33,554 nucleotides of DNA from assembly GCA_043798715.1 (NCBI GenBank), contig JAZDOK010000096.1, forward strand, positions 1 through 33,554, in the 5' to 3' direction. Source of the stretch: JAZDOK01 sp043798715 (GTDB lineage Bacteria; Vulcanimicrobiota; JAZDOK01). The notes under the pieces were generated by a model. It saw only the letters and a program-made list of their open reading frames with translations. It did not search any database and was not told where the DNA came from. This document shows, in pieces, positions 25,256 through 32,396 of this stretch; the stretch's first letter is position 1, and the number at the start of each line of letters is the position of its first letter. Both the position numbers and the translations under genes were made by a program.

Positions 25256-25441
25256 GTGAAAGATCTCAAAATGGAGCGTCAGATAGACATGATAGACTCC
25301 AGGTTCAAGATCGCCCTGGAAACCAGCGGGGTATCGGCTGTGCGGGGTGATCCGGTCACCAGTGACCAGTTGTACAAAGTGGCCAGGATTCTCTGGGAAC
25401 ACACGCTGGAACTGATGCGCACGACTTCTCAGAATCAGTGA
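25256..25441 (+). CDS. Small soluble protein (61 residues), function unknown
   Basis: GTG start with AGAGGAGG seven bases upstream, an unusually good ribosome site for so short a frame. The peptide is helical and charged: MKDLKMERQIDMIDSRFKIA, then SDQLYKVARILWEHTLELM. There is no signal peptide or membrane helix. I know no family. It heads a plus-strand set with the membrane protein at 25499 and the pseudokinase-PP2C gene at 26060, suggesting a shared role. Confidence 0.55.
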   Translation: MKDLKMERQIDMIDSRFKIALETSGVSAVRGDPVTSDQLYKVARILWEHTLELMRTTSQNQ

Positions 25442-25498
25442 TCCGGGGAATCGCCGTGGAGACACTTTCTTCCGGCCGCCGGTATTCTGAACAGCGCC

Positions 25499-26041
25499 AT
25501 GCCCCCAATGCTTGATCCCGTCATCCCCGGACGCGATTCGGAACGGCTGAGCATTACTCCGCCCTCGCTTGATTTCGGGATTATGAGCCGGGGCCAAAGC
25601 GGGCGGAAAGAGCTGTTCCTCGATTCGGACAGTCCCCTTATAATTCGTTCGGACCGGCGGTGGATCCGCGTCCGGCCCTCGGAAGTCTCGGCTTTTCCCG
25701 CCCGGGCGGAGGTGTATCTTCACTCGGGCTCGCTTAAGGAGGGACAGAGGCACGAAGGACATGTTCTTCTTTCATTGGGAACAAGAGAGATTCAGCTTCC
25801 GGTTGCAGTCTTACTTTCCCCGGAGAGGCTGCATCTATGGCCGCTCGTTTTCGGGATCTTCTTTACCTTTTTCAGCTTTATCCCCCTGGCCGGGGTGCTG
25901 GGATTTTTCTGGCTGCTATGGGCGTTTTTCATGGTGCCGAGAGCTCAGAGAGGCCTTTATAAAATATTTCTGGTAATTTCCAGCCTGGCGGCGACCTTTT
26001 CGGCGATTATCTTTCTGCTGTTTCGATTGGTATTCAGGTAG
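25499..26041 (+). CDS. Membrane protein with N-terminal Ig-like (ASH/DFG-type) domain
   Basis: Residues 17-107 contain ITPPSLDFGIMSRGQSG and later GTREIQLPVAVLL, the seven-stranded Ig-like module seen in HYDIN/ASH and choice-of-anchor proteins. Two hydrophobic helices follow (FGIFFTFFSFIPLAGVLGFF and FLVISSLAATFSAIIFLLF). No signal peptide precedes the Ig-like part, so it probably faces the cytoplasm with a C-terminal anchor. ATG 25499 or 25508 may be the start; neither has a clear ribosome site. It ends 18 bases before the pseudokinase-PP2C gene. Confidence 0.65.
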   Translation: MPPMLDPVIPGRDSERLSITPPSLDFGIMSRGQSGRKELFLDSDSPLIIRSDRRWIRVRPSEVSAFPARAEVYLHSGSLKEGQRHEGHVLLSLGTREIQLPVAVLLSPERLHLWPLVFGIFFTFFSFIPLAGVLGFFWLLWAFFMVPRAQRGLYKIFLVISSLAATFSAIIFLLFRLVFR

Positions 26042-26059
26042 TGAGGGGGAGAATACAGG

Positions 26060-27763
26060 ATGAAGTGCTCAAACTGCGGGATTGATAACCCTCAGGAATC
26101 CTGCTACTGCGAAGAGTGCGGCGCCAGCCTGAATAAGGCGCCGGAGCAAGTTGAGCCCTCTTTGGGCTATCCGGCGGAAGGGTCGCTTCTGGGGGATAAA
26201 TACCGCCTGGGAAAAGTCCTGTGGGAAGGAGCGAGCCGTCTGTGCGAGGTGACCTCGGTTCAGGATGAGAAGTTGTTCTGGGTCGAGGAAATGCCGCCCC
26301 ATCCTCCCGGGGAAGGGGTGGGACTCGTGGAGGCCCTGAGGAACCTGGATGAGCCGCACTTGTGGAGGGTCGAAGAGATAATTTCTGCTTTCGGGCGGGA
26401 GTATTTTATCGGGGAAGCCCTTGAGGGACAGCACCTTGGGAACCTGATCGGAGCGCCCTCCGGGAGGATCCAGGAAAAAGTCAGGCAGTGGGGCCTTGCG
26501 GTTGCGGAGGCGCTGGAGGCCATACACGGCGCCGGCCTTCTGCACCGGGACATCCAGCCGGCCCACCTTTTTTTAACTTCCGACGGCATCTTGAAACTGA
26601 GAGGCTTCCACCGCCTCTGCCGCAAGAGCAGCCCTGCCGCCGACCACCTGGTGACGCAGTCCTTCTCCCCCCCGGAATTCTACGGGATGTTCGGGGGGAT
26701 TCCCGATGAACGCTCCGACCTCTTCAGCCTGGGAGCCGTCCTCTATTTTCTTATGGCCGGCTCTTACTTTTCCATTGAGGAGAGGGAGAGCTTCTTCGTG
26801 TTTCCTTCCCTTTCGGGCTCCGGAAAGGACGTCGAGCCGGCCCTGGAGGATGTCGTGCTGAGGGCCGTGAGCAAGGATCCCGCGAAGCGATTTGCGACAG
26901 CCTCCGAGATGGCGGCGGCCTTAAGAGCCATCGGCCCCCTGGTTTCATTCGAGACTGAGTTGCCGGTTCCGTGCACCTATGCCCTGAGGACCGACCGGGG
27001 TAAGGTGCGCCCCATCAACCAGGATGCCTGCCTGGCCCTGGAGTTCATCTGCTATGAAAAGTCAAAACCGATCGCCGCCCGTCTTTTCATCGTCGCCGAC
27101 GGCATGGGAGGAGAGGCGGCGGGAGAGAAGGCCAGTTCCCTGGCCGTGCGCGCCGTGGCCCGCCGGGTCGTGGAGAACTACCTCCCGGACGATTCCGGAC
27201 GCGGTACCAGTAAACTTCTTCCGCCGGAACCCGGGGAAAGGGACGCTGAAATTCTGAGGGGAGCCATCAATGAGGCCAACAGCCTGGTCCATGACTTTTC
27301 TCAAAGTGACCCGAAATACCGCGGTATGGGCTCTACCATGACGGCCGCCCTGCTCATCGGCTCCAACCTCTGCATCGGACACTGCGGCGACAGCCGGGCT
27401 TATCTGCTCGGCGAGTCCATCGAGCAGATAAGCGAGGATCATTCCCTGGTGGGGAAGCTCGTCAGAATGGGGCAGATGAGCCGCGAAGAGTCGCTTAAAT
27501 CCTCCCAGAGAAGCGTGCTCTACCGGGCCCTGGGAACCTCGCCCGCCATCGAGGTTGACGTATATCACCGGGAGATGAAGCCGGGCGAACTGCTGCTGCT
27601 CATGAGCGACGGAGTCTGGGAGTATCTGGACGAGGAAGAACTCCTTAAAATAGCACAAGAGCAGGAGTCGCCCCGGAAAATCGCGGATGAGTGCCTCCGC
27701 CTCTGTCTTTTGCGCGGGGCCGACGACAACTGCACGATCCTGGCCGCCTCGCGGGGGCGCTAA
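26060..27763 (+). CDS. Zinc ribbon-pseudokinase-PP2C phosphatase fusion protein
   Basis: This 567-residue protein has three parts. Residues 2-21 are a zinc ribbon (CSNCG and CYCEECG). Residues 42-300 follow the Hanks-type kinase layout, but the ATP-binding lysine is replaced (WVEEM, Glu76), HRD is kept (162-164) with its Asn changed to His169, and DFG is changed to RGF (Arg181); the glycine loop is also poor. It is therefore probably catalytically dead. Residues about 305-565 are an apparently intact PP2C domain: NQDAC, DGMGGEAAGEKAS, GHCGDSRAYL, SDGVWEYLD and GADDNCT, which hold the metal-binding aspartates. It would dephosphorylate Ser/Thr proteins, with the pseudokinase as regulator or targeting arm. 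GGGGGAG lies 8 bases before the ATG. Confidence 0.9.
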   Translation: MKCSNCGIDNPQESCYCEECGASLNKAPEQVEPSLGYPAEGSLLGDKYRLGKVLWEGASRLCEVTSVQDEKLFWVEEMPPHPPGEGVGLVEALRNLDEPHLWRVEEIISAFGREYFIGEALEGQHLGNLIGAPSGRIQEKVRQWGLAVAEALEAIHGAGLLHRDIQPAHLFLTSDGILKLRGFHRLCRKSSPAADHLVTQSFSPPEFYGMFGGIPDERSDLFSLGAVLYFLMAGSYFSIEERESFFVFPSLSGSGKDVEPALEDVVLRAVSKDPAKRFATASEMAAALRAIGPLVSFETELPVPCTYALRTDRGKVRPINQDACLALEFICYEKSKPIAARLFIVADGMGGEAAGEKASSLAVRAVARRVVENYLPDDSGRGTSKLLPPEPGERDAEILRGAINEANSLVHDFSQSDPKYRGMGSTMTAALLIGSNLCIGHCGDSRAYLLGESIEQISEDHSLVGKLVRMGQMSREESLKSSQRSVLYRALGTSPAIEVDVYHREMKPGELLLLMSDGVWEYLDEEELLKIAQEQESPRKIADECLRLCLLRGADDNCTILAASRGR

Positions 27764-27773
27764 ATTCGGATCC

Positions 27774-27802
27774 TTTACTTTGGCTCTAAAATATGGTATA
27801 CT
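27774..27802 (+). promoter_or_regulatory. Promoter at the head of the gdhA upstream region
   Basis: TTTACT (27774-27779), 17 bases, then TATACT (27797-27802). Initiation is expected at about 27808, exactly where the first strand of the long complementary stem begins, which supports a discrete RNA or structured leader. Confidence 0.6.
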
Positions 27803-27807
27803 GACCT

Positions 27808-27974
27808 TGGCAGGATGGTGAAGTGCCGGTCCAAGAACTGGGTTTGAGATTGAAATAACCTGGGGCGTCGGGACAGTGGGCTTTGGCCCAGGCCAATCCG
27901 TTTACTGCAGGCTTAGGCAACCTGCCAAAGGGGTATTCAGGAGCGCCTATCTCTATGCACCAGCCATCCTGCCA
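27808..27974 (+). ncRNA. Candidate structured RNA, 6S-like or gdhA leader
   Basis: The ends TGGCAGGATGG (27808-27818) and CCATCCTGCCA (27964-27974) pair perfectly over 11 bases. Further in, GUGC (27823-27826) pairs with GCAC (27957-27960), and GAGAU (27846-27850) with AUCUC (27949-27953). Local hairpins UGGGC-UUUG-GCCCA and GCAGG..CCUGC (near 27907-27925) lie inside. A pyrimidine/T-rich run, CTTTCTTTT, follows the stem. Length, terminal closing stem, wide internal loop and start right after a promoter all match 6S RNA architecture, but I cannot see the conserved 6S sequence blocks. A regulatory leader of gdhA is the alternative. Confidence 0.45.
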
Positions 27975-28175
27975 CTTTCTTTTCCCCTACACGCCTGCTC
28001 TCCATCTCTTTCCGGTCATTTTTGTCTTTTAACAGCTTTTCATCAGACTGACGCCTCCCCTCTTTCCACACGGCTGTCTTCATAAAAACACCTGGATTAT
28101 CTCCATTCCCAGGAGGCTGTATCCCGGAGAGGATTTGGCCGATTGATGGCGAAACCACCAGCACTTCGCAAAATT

Positions 28176-28199
28176 CCTCTTTTATAAGGAGAGGTTTTT
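28176..28199 (+). terminator. Terminator-like hairpin before gdhA
   Basis: CCTCTTTT-ATA-AGGAGAGG can pair over 8 bases (two G-U) and is followed by TTTTT. It lies 30 bases before the gdhA ATG, so it may end the upstream RNA or act as an attenuator for gdhA. Confidence 0.5.
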
Positions 28200-28229
28200 C
28201 CTGCAAGAATATCGTGTAGGAGGTCTGAA

Positions 28230-29501
28230 ATGCCGACGCAGACAAAAAAAATGAGTCTCTATGAGAGCGTGACCCAGCAATTCAACAAGGCAGCCGATCT
28301 GATGAATCTGGATTCTGAAATCCGCAAGATCCTGGCCAAGACGACCAACGAGATCGTCGTCAACTTTCCAGTCAAAATGGATGACGGGCGGGTGGAGATG
28401 TTTACCGGCTACCGGGTTCAGCACAACAATGTTCTGGGCCCCTACAAGGGCGGCCTCCGCTTCCACCCCGCGGTGGATATTGACGAGGTGCGCTCGCTGG
28501 CGTCATGGATGACCTGGAAGACGGCCGTCGCCGGCATCCCTTACGGCGGGGGCAAGGGTGGAATCCAGATCGATCCCGCCAAATATTCTCCGACCGAAAT
28601 GGAACGTATCACCCGCCGCTTCACCTACGCGCTGGGGAACAACATCGGTCCCGAGTACGACATCCCGGCCCCTGACGTCAACACCAATCCACAGATTATG
28701 GCCTGGATACTGGACACCTATCTTTCGACCATGCCGCCCCACGAGCGCCAGCGGTGCGTACACGTGGTGACTGGGAAGCCTATTGCGTCCGGCGGCAGCG
28801 TGGGGAGGGATAAGGCGACGGGGCAGGGCGTGGTCTATCTGATCGAAGAGTGGGCGAAGGACCATAAAGTGGACCTTAATGGGACAACTTACTTTGTGCA
28901 GGGATTCGGCAACGTTGGTTCCTGGACGGCGCGCCTTTTGAAGCCCCACGGCTCGAAGCTGGTGGCGGTCGAGGATGCGACGGGCTCGATCCAGAACCTG
29001 GAGGGCATTGATGCGGATGACCTGGCGAAGTACGTGAAGGAGAAAGGCGGCGTCGGGGGCTATCCGAAAGCAAAGGCGGTGGACCACGAGACGTTCATGA
29101 GGACAAAGGCGGACATTTTTATTCCGGCCGCTCTGGAGCGCCAGATTACAGCGGAGACGGCGCCCTGGCTTTCTGTGAAGCTGGTGGCGGAGGGCGCGAA
29201 CGGCCCGACGGATCTGGACGGTGATGAGATCCTTCAGAACAGAAAAATTGACCTGATTCCGGACATTCTGTGCAATTCCGGCGGAGTGATTGTAAGCTAC
29301 TTTGAGTGGCTTCAGAACAAGCGGAGCGAATTCTGGGATCTTGAGGAAGTTGATTCCAAGCTGTTCAAAAACATTGTGAGTGCCTATCGGCGTGTTAAGG
29401 AGACAGCGAAGAAGTACCATACCGACTGGCGCACCGCCGCCTATATCGTAGCGCTGACCCGGATTGAGAAGGCTTACAAGGAACGCGGCATTTTCCCGTG
29501 A
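28230..29501 (+). CDS. gdhA: Glu/Leu/Phe/Val-type glutamate dehydrogenase
   Basis: This 423-residue protein, a usual length for hexameric bacterial or archaeal-type GDH, oxidatively deaminates glutamate or aminates 2-oxoglutarate. The N-terminal domain has PYKGGLRFHP and the catalytic lysine motif GIPYGGGKGG (Lys109), then DIPAPDVNT with the catalytic Asp. The dinucleotide fold has FVQGFGNVGSWTARLL. ILCNSGGVIVSYFEW binds substrate. AGGAGG sits 6 bases before the ATG. A strong terminator follows, so it is monocistronic. The unusual upstream region suggests control at RNA level. Coenzyme choice cannot be decided by eye. Confidence 0.95.
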   Translation: MPTQTKKMSLYESVTQQFNKAADLMNLDSEIRKILAKTTNEIVVNFPVKMDDGRVEMFTGYRVQHNNVLGPYKGGLRFHPAVDIDEVRSLASWMTWKTAVAGIPYGGGKGGIQIDPAKYSPTEMERITRRFTYALGNNIGPEYDIPAPDVNTNPQIMAWILDTYLSTMPPHERQRCVHVVTGKPIASGGSVGRDKATGQGVVYLIEEWAKDHKVDLNGTTYFVQGFGNVGSWTARLLKPHGSKLVAVEDATGSIQNLEGIDADDLAKYVKEKGGVGGYPKAKAVDHETFMRTKADIFIPAALERQITAETAPWLSVKLVAEGANGPTDLDGDEILQNRKIDLIPDILCNSGGVIVSYFEWLQNKRSEFWDLEEVDSKLFKNIVSAYRRVKETAKKYHTDWRTAAYIVALTRIEKAYKERGIFP

Positions 29502-29540
29502 TTTTACCGTAATCTGCATCACCTATGATCCTGCCTTTAA

Positions 29541-29575
29541 AACAGGGACACATTGCAATGTGCCCCTGTTTTTTT
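29541..29575 (+). terminator. Strong intrinsic terminator after gdhA
   Basis: AACAGGG and CCCTGTT pair around an inner CACATTGCAATGTG palindrome, with one A/C mismatch, and seven T follow. A run of A precedes the stem, so it could also work on the other strand. Confidence 0.88.
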
Positions 29576-29621
29576 CATACTGTCAAGGAAAACAGTCCCC
29601 TCCCGGAGAATAGAAACGCGG

Positions 29622-30527
29622 ATGAACAGAAAAGGCAGACAGACCCTGATGGCCTATCTTTTCCTGACGCCGGCCCTCGTCCTCATGGCTGTCTTTACCT
29701 TTTACCCGATTCTTTACGGCATCGTGCTGGCTTTTTATGACTGCAACATGATCCGCTCCCTGGACGACGGGAGCCTGGCCCCGCCGATCTGGGTGGGACT
29801 GGGCAATTTTCTTCAGCTGCGGCACGATCCCTACTTTTTTATCGCTCTTAAAAATTCACTTCTTTATCTTCTGGTCGTTCCCGTAATTCAACTTCTATCA
29901 ATCGCTCTGGCCGTCGCCGTCAATAAAAAAATCAGAGGAGTGCGCTTCTTCCGGGCCGCCTTCTATGTCCCGGTAATCACCTCCATCGTGGTGGTCGGGC
30001 TCTCATGGAAGTGGGTTTTCGCCTCGGACGGTATTCTCAATTTCATTCTAATCAAGAAACTGCATCTTTTCCACGCGGCCATACCCTGGTTGACCGATAA
30101 AAATCTGGCCCTTTTTTCCGTAATGTTCGTGACGCTCTGGCAGGGCCTGGGTTATTACATGGTTTTATACCTGGCCGGCCTGCAGACCATCGAACCGCAA
30201 TTTGAAGAGGCGGCCAGAATTGACGGGGCCGGGCCCCTGCAGGTGTTCCAGAAGATCACCATCCCGCTGCTCAAGCCCTCGATCGCCCTGTGCGCGATCA
30301 TCTCCTGCATCTCGGCCCTCAAGGTATTCGGAGAAATCTACGTAATGACTGAAGGGGGGCCGGAATACGGCACCCTGACGATGGTCTATTACATTTTCGG
30401 AAAGGCTTTCAACGAATTCAACATGGGCTATGCGGCGGCCGTGGCCTTTGTCCTGGCTCTTTTCGTCGGCTTCATCTCGCTCATCAACGTGATGTTTTTC
30501 AAGGAGGGGGGGTTGAAGTATTACTGA
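29622..30527 (+). CDS. Sugar-type ABC transporter permease (MalF/UgpA family)
   Basis: Starting at MNRKGRQTL (ATG 29622, GGAG about 13 bases upstream) the product has 301 residues. It has about six membrane helices, from AYLFLTPALVLMAVFTFYPIL onward. The EAA loop is EEAARIDGAGPLQVFQKITIPLLKP, the ATPase contact site of carbohydrate importers in the CUT1 family. The reading to 29553 would begin inside the terminator region and lacks support. The second permease starts one base after its stop. No binding protein or ATPase gene is next to it. Confidence 0.88.
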   Translation: MNRKGRQTLMAYLFLTPALVLMAVFTFYPILYGIVLAFYDCNMIRSLDDGSLAPPIWVGLGNFLQLRHDPYFFIALKNSLLYLLVVPVIQLLSIALAVAVNKKIRGVRFFRAAFYVPVITSIVVVGLSWKWVFASDGILNFILIKKLHLFHAAIPWLTDKNLALFSVMFVTLWQGLGYYMVLYLAGLQTIEPQFEEAARIDGAGPLQVFQKITIPLLKPSIALCAIISCISALKVFGEIYVMTEGGPEYGTLTMVYYIFGKAFNEFNMGYAAAVAFVLALFVGFISLINVMFFKEGGLKYY

Positions 30528-30528
30528 T

Positions 30529-31353
30529 ATGAAACGTTTCCGGGTATTTCTCCTCTACCTGGGGCTTTTTGCGGTGGCGCTGTTTCTAACGGGGCCCTTC
30601 CTCTGGCTCTTTCTGACCGCCCTGAAATCCGGGGGCAGTATTTTTCACCTGGAGTCCCTCCGCGATATCATTCCCTGGCCGGCCAGCCTTGAAAATTTCA
30701 GCGGCGTCTTGAAACAGGTTCCGATGTTCCCCAGGTTTTTCATCAACACCGTCTGGATCTGTTTCTGGGGCGTTTCCCTGGAAATTCTAATAGCGACCCT
30801 CGCCGCCTATCCGCTGGCCAGGCTTGACTTCCCGGGGAAAAACCTTATATTCGGAATAATACTCTCGACGATGATGCTTCCGGCACAGGCCAACATGATC
30901 GTCAACTTCATTACTATTCGCTCTCTGGGTCTATTCGACACCATGCTGGCCGTTATTCTGCCCAGCCTGGTGAGCGTCTTCGGGATTTTTCTAATGCGCC
31001 AGGCCTACCTGGTGATTCCCAGAGAGATCGAGGATGCCGCCAGAATTGACGGCTGTTCCGAACTGGGGCTGTGGGCGCGGATCATGCTGCCCCTGGCCCG
31101 CCCGTCCCTGGCCACTCTGGCGGTCTTTTCCTTCGTCGGCTACTGGAACACTTTCATGTGGCCCCTGGTCATCCTGAAGCACGAGGCCAATTACCCGCTG
31201 GCCGTCGGCTTGACTTACCTCTCTTCGATGTTCGCCTCGAACTTCCGCATAGTGGCCGCAGGCTCCATTCTCTCCATGATCCCCATCCTCATCGTCTTTT
31301 TTGTCATGCAGAAACAGTTCATAAGCGGCATTACGGCGGGAGCGGTCAAGTAG
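30529..31353 (+). CDS. Sugar-type ABC transporter permease (MalG/UgpE family)
   Basis: This 274-residue protein has six membrane helices and the EAA loop EIEDAARIDGCSELGLWARIMLPL. The ending, MQKQFISGITAGAVK, is typical of MalG-like proteins. It pairs with the 29622 permease, to form the channel of a CUT1 importer. The ATPase (MsmX-like, often encoded elsewhere) and the solute-binding protein are not in this window. The GH3 enzyme 11 kb away would make suitable sugars, but a link is speculative. Confidence 0.9.
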   Translation: MKRFRVFLLYLGLFAVALFLTGPFLWLFLTALKSGGSIFHLESLRDIIPWPASLENFSGVLKQVPMFPRFFINTVWICFWGVSLEILIATLAAYPLARLDFPGKNLIFGIILSTMMLPAQANMIVNFITIRSLGLFDTMLAVILPSLVSVFGIFLMRQAYLVIPREIEDAARIDGCSELGLWARIMLPLARPSLATLAVFSFVGYWNTFMWPLVILKHEANYPLAVGLTYLSSMFASNFRIVAAGSILSMIPILIVFFVMQKQFISGITAGAVK

Positions 31354-31722
31354 GTGGACAGAAGGGACTTTGAAAGGGTCGTGGAGGAGGCCTTAAGGTC
31401 CCTCCCGCGGGAGATCCGGAAGCGCATCGACAACGTAGAGGTCTTCGTGGAGGATGAACCCACCGAGGACGATCCGGGCGACAGGAGGACCACCGACCTG
31501 TTCGGAGTTTATGAGGGGGTTCCGCTGCTTGCGCGTTCAGGCGGATATTCCGGCGTCAGTCCGGATCGGATCGTCATTTTCCGCAAGCCGATTCTGCGCC
31601 ATTTCAAGACCCGCTCCTCCATCATCCGCCAGATCCAGCTCACCGTGCTCCACGAGCTGGGACACCACCTCGGCTTCAACGAGGAGGAAATACGCAGGGT
31701 GATCCCGGAAAATGATGATTGA
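31354..31722 (+). CDS. Minimal zincin-like metallopeptidase family protein (DUF1025/MMP-like)
   Basis: A GTG start gives 122 residues. The zinc motif LHELGHHLGFNE near the end and the front (FERVVEEALRSLPREI and IDNVEVFVEDEP) are those of the minimal MMP-like family. A middle YEGVPL segment precedes DRIVIFRKPIL. Activity is unproven for the family. It follows the permease stop directly and overlaps the longest MBL reading, so it is probably part of the same transcript. Confidence 0.82.
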   Translation: MDRRDFERVVEEALRSLPREIRKRIDNVEVFVEDEPTEDDPGDRRTTDLFGVYEGVPLLARSGGYSGVSPDRIVIFRKPILRHFKTRSSIIRQIQLTVLHELGHHLGFNEEEIRRVIPENDD

Positions 31723-31778
31723 GATTGTCTGTCGCCATCAGGCAGGCGCGGGTGATCGCCTTCAGGAGGAGAACGCCT

Positions 31779-32396
31779 GAAATGGGAAGCTTCGTTCGCG
31801 TTCTGGCAGAGGGTTATGCGCGGAGGGACGCTGAAGGCCGGATCACGGCCTCCTCTTCCGCTGTTCTCATCGTTGACTCCGGGAAAAAAATTCTGGCCGA
31901 TCCCGGAGCAAACAGCGGACTTATCCTTGCGGCCCTTCGCAAAGAAGCCCTGAATCCGGAAGACATTGACATTGTTTTTCTGACCCATCCCCACCCCGAT
32001 CACTTTCTTTCCATCCGTCTTTTCCCGGGGAGCGCCGTCTGTGACGGCGCCTTCCTCTACGTCCATGACGAGGAGATCCCCCTGGCGGGAAAAATTCCGG
32101 AAACTTCCATTGAAGTCGTTCCGACCCCGGGCCACGCGCCTGATCACGCCTCCCTCCTGGTGGATGCAGCCGAAGGATGCTGGGCCGTGGCCGGCGATGT
32201 CTTCTGGTGGTGGGATGAGGAGGTGCAGATGACGGATACCGCCTCCCTCCTTGCGCACCCCGACGAATTAGCGCAGGACATGGCGCTGCTCAGGGAGAGC
32301 CGTCTGAAACTGCTGAGGAGAGCCGACATTTTAATCCCCGGCCACGGCAGGGTTTTCTCTACTCCCCGTGAAAGGCGGTCTGATCTTAACTCTTGA
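31779..32396 (+). CDS. MBL-fold metallo-hydrolase (MBLAC1-like)
   Basis: From ATG 31779 (AGGAGG about 12 bases upstream) the product has 205 residues; a TTG at 31719 would add 20. Metal ligands are seen in THPHPDH (HxHxDH), in TPGHAPDH and in the Asp of AVAGDVF, with a final PGHG. These form a complete di-metal site of the lactamase fold. The front, VRVLAEGYARR, matches MBLAC1-like members. The substrate is not readable. Its TGA overlaps the TTG of the next gene. Confidence 0.85.
   Translation, partial: EMGSFVRVLAEGYARRDAEGRITASSSAVLIVDSGKKILADPGANSGLILAALRKEALNPEDIDIVFLTHPHPDHFLSIRLFPGSAVCDGAFLYVHDEEIPLAGKIPETSIEVVPTPGHAPDHASLLVDAAEGCWAVAGDVFWWWDEEVQMTDTASLLAHPDELAQDMALLRESRLKLLRRADILIPGHGRVFSTPRERRSDLNS

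Larger units (their letters stand above)
27764..28229 (+). other. 466-base gene-free region upstream of glutamate dehydrogenase
   Basis: No convincing reading frame lies here. It holds a promoter (27774-27802), a 167-base stretch with complementary ends (27808-27974), about 200 pyrimidine-rich bases without visible structure, a terminator-like hairpin (28176-28199), and the gdhA ribosome site AGGAGG just before the ATG at 28230. Confidence 0.7.

Noticed and set aside
24782..25762. Long minus-strand frame across 24782-25762
   Set aside because: It runs over two better-supported genes and a gap, and its protein is low in family-like patterns. The ATG near 25147 belongs to this frame but is one base from the ribosome site.
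28503..29522. 339-residue frame antisense to gdhA
   Set aside because: It is a shadow of a highly conserved gene and has no family-like features.
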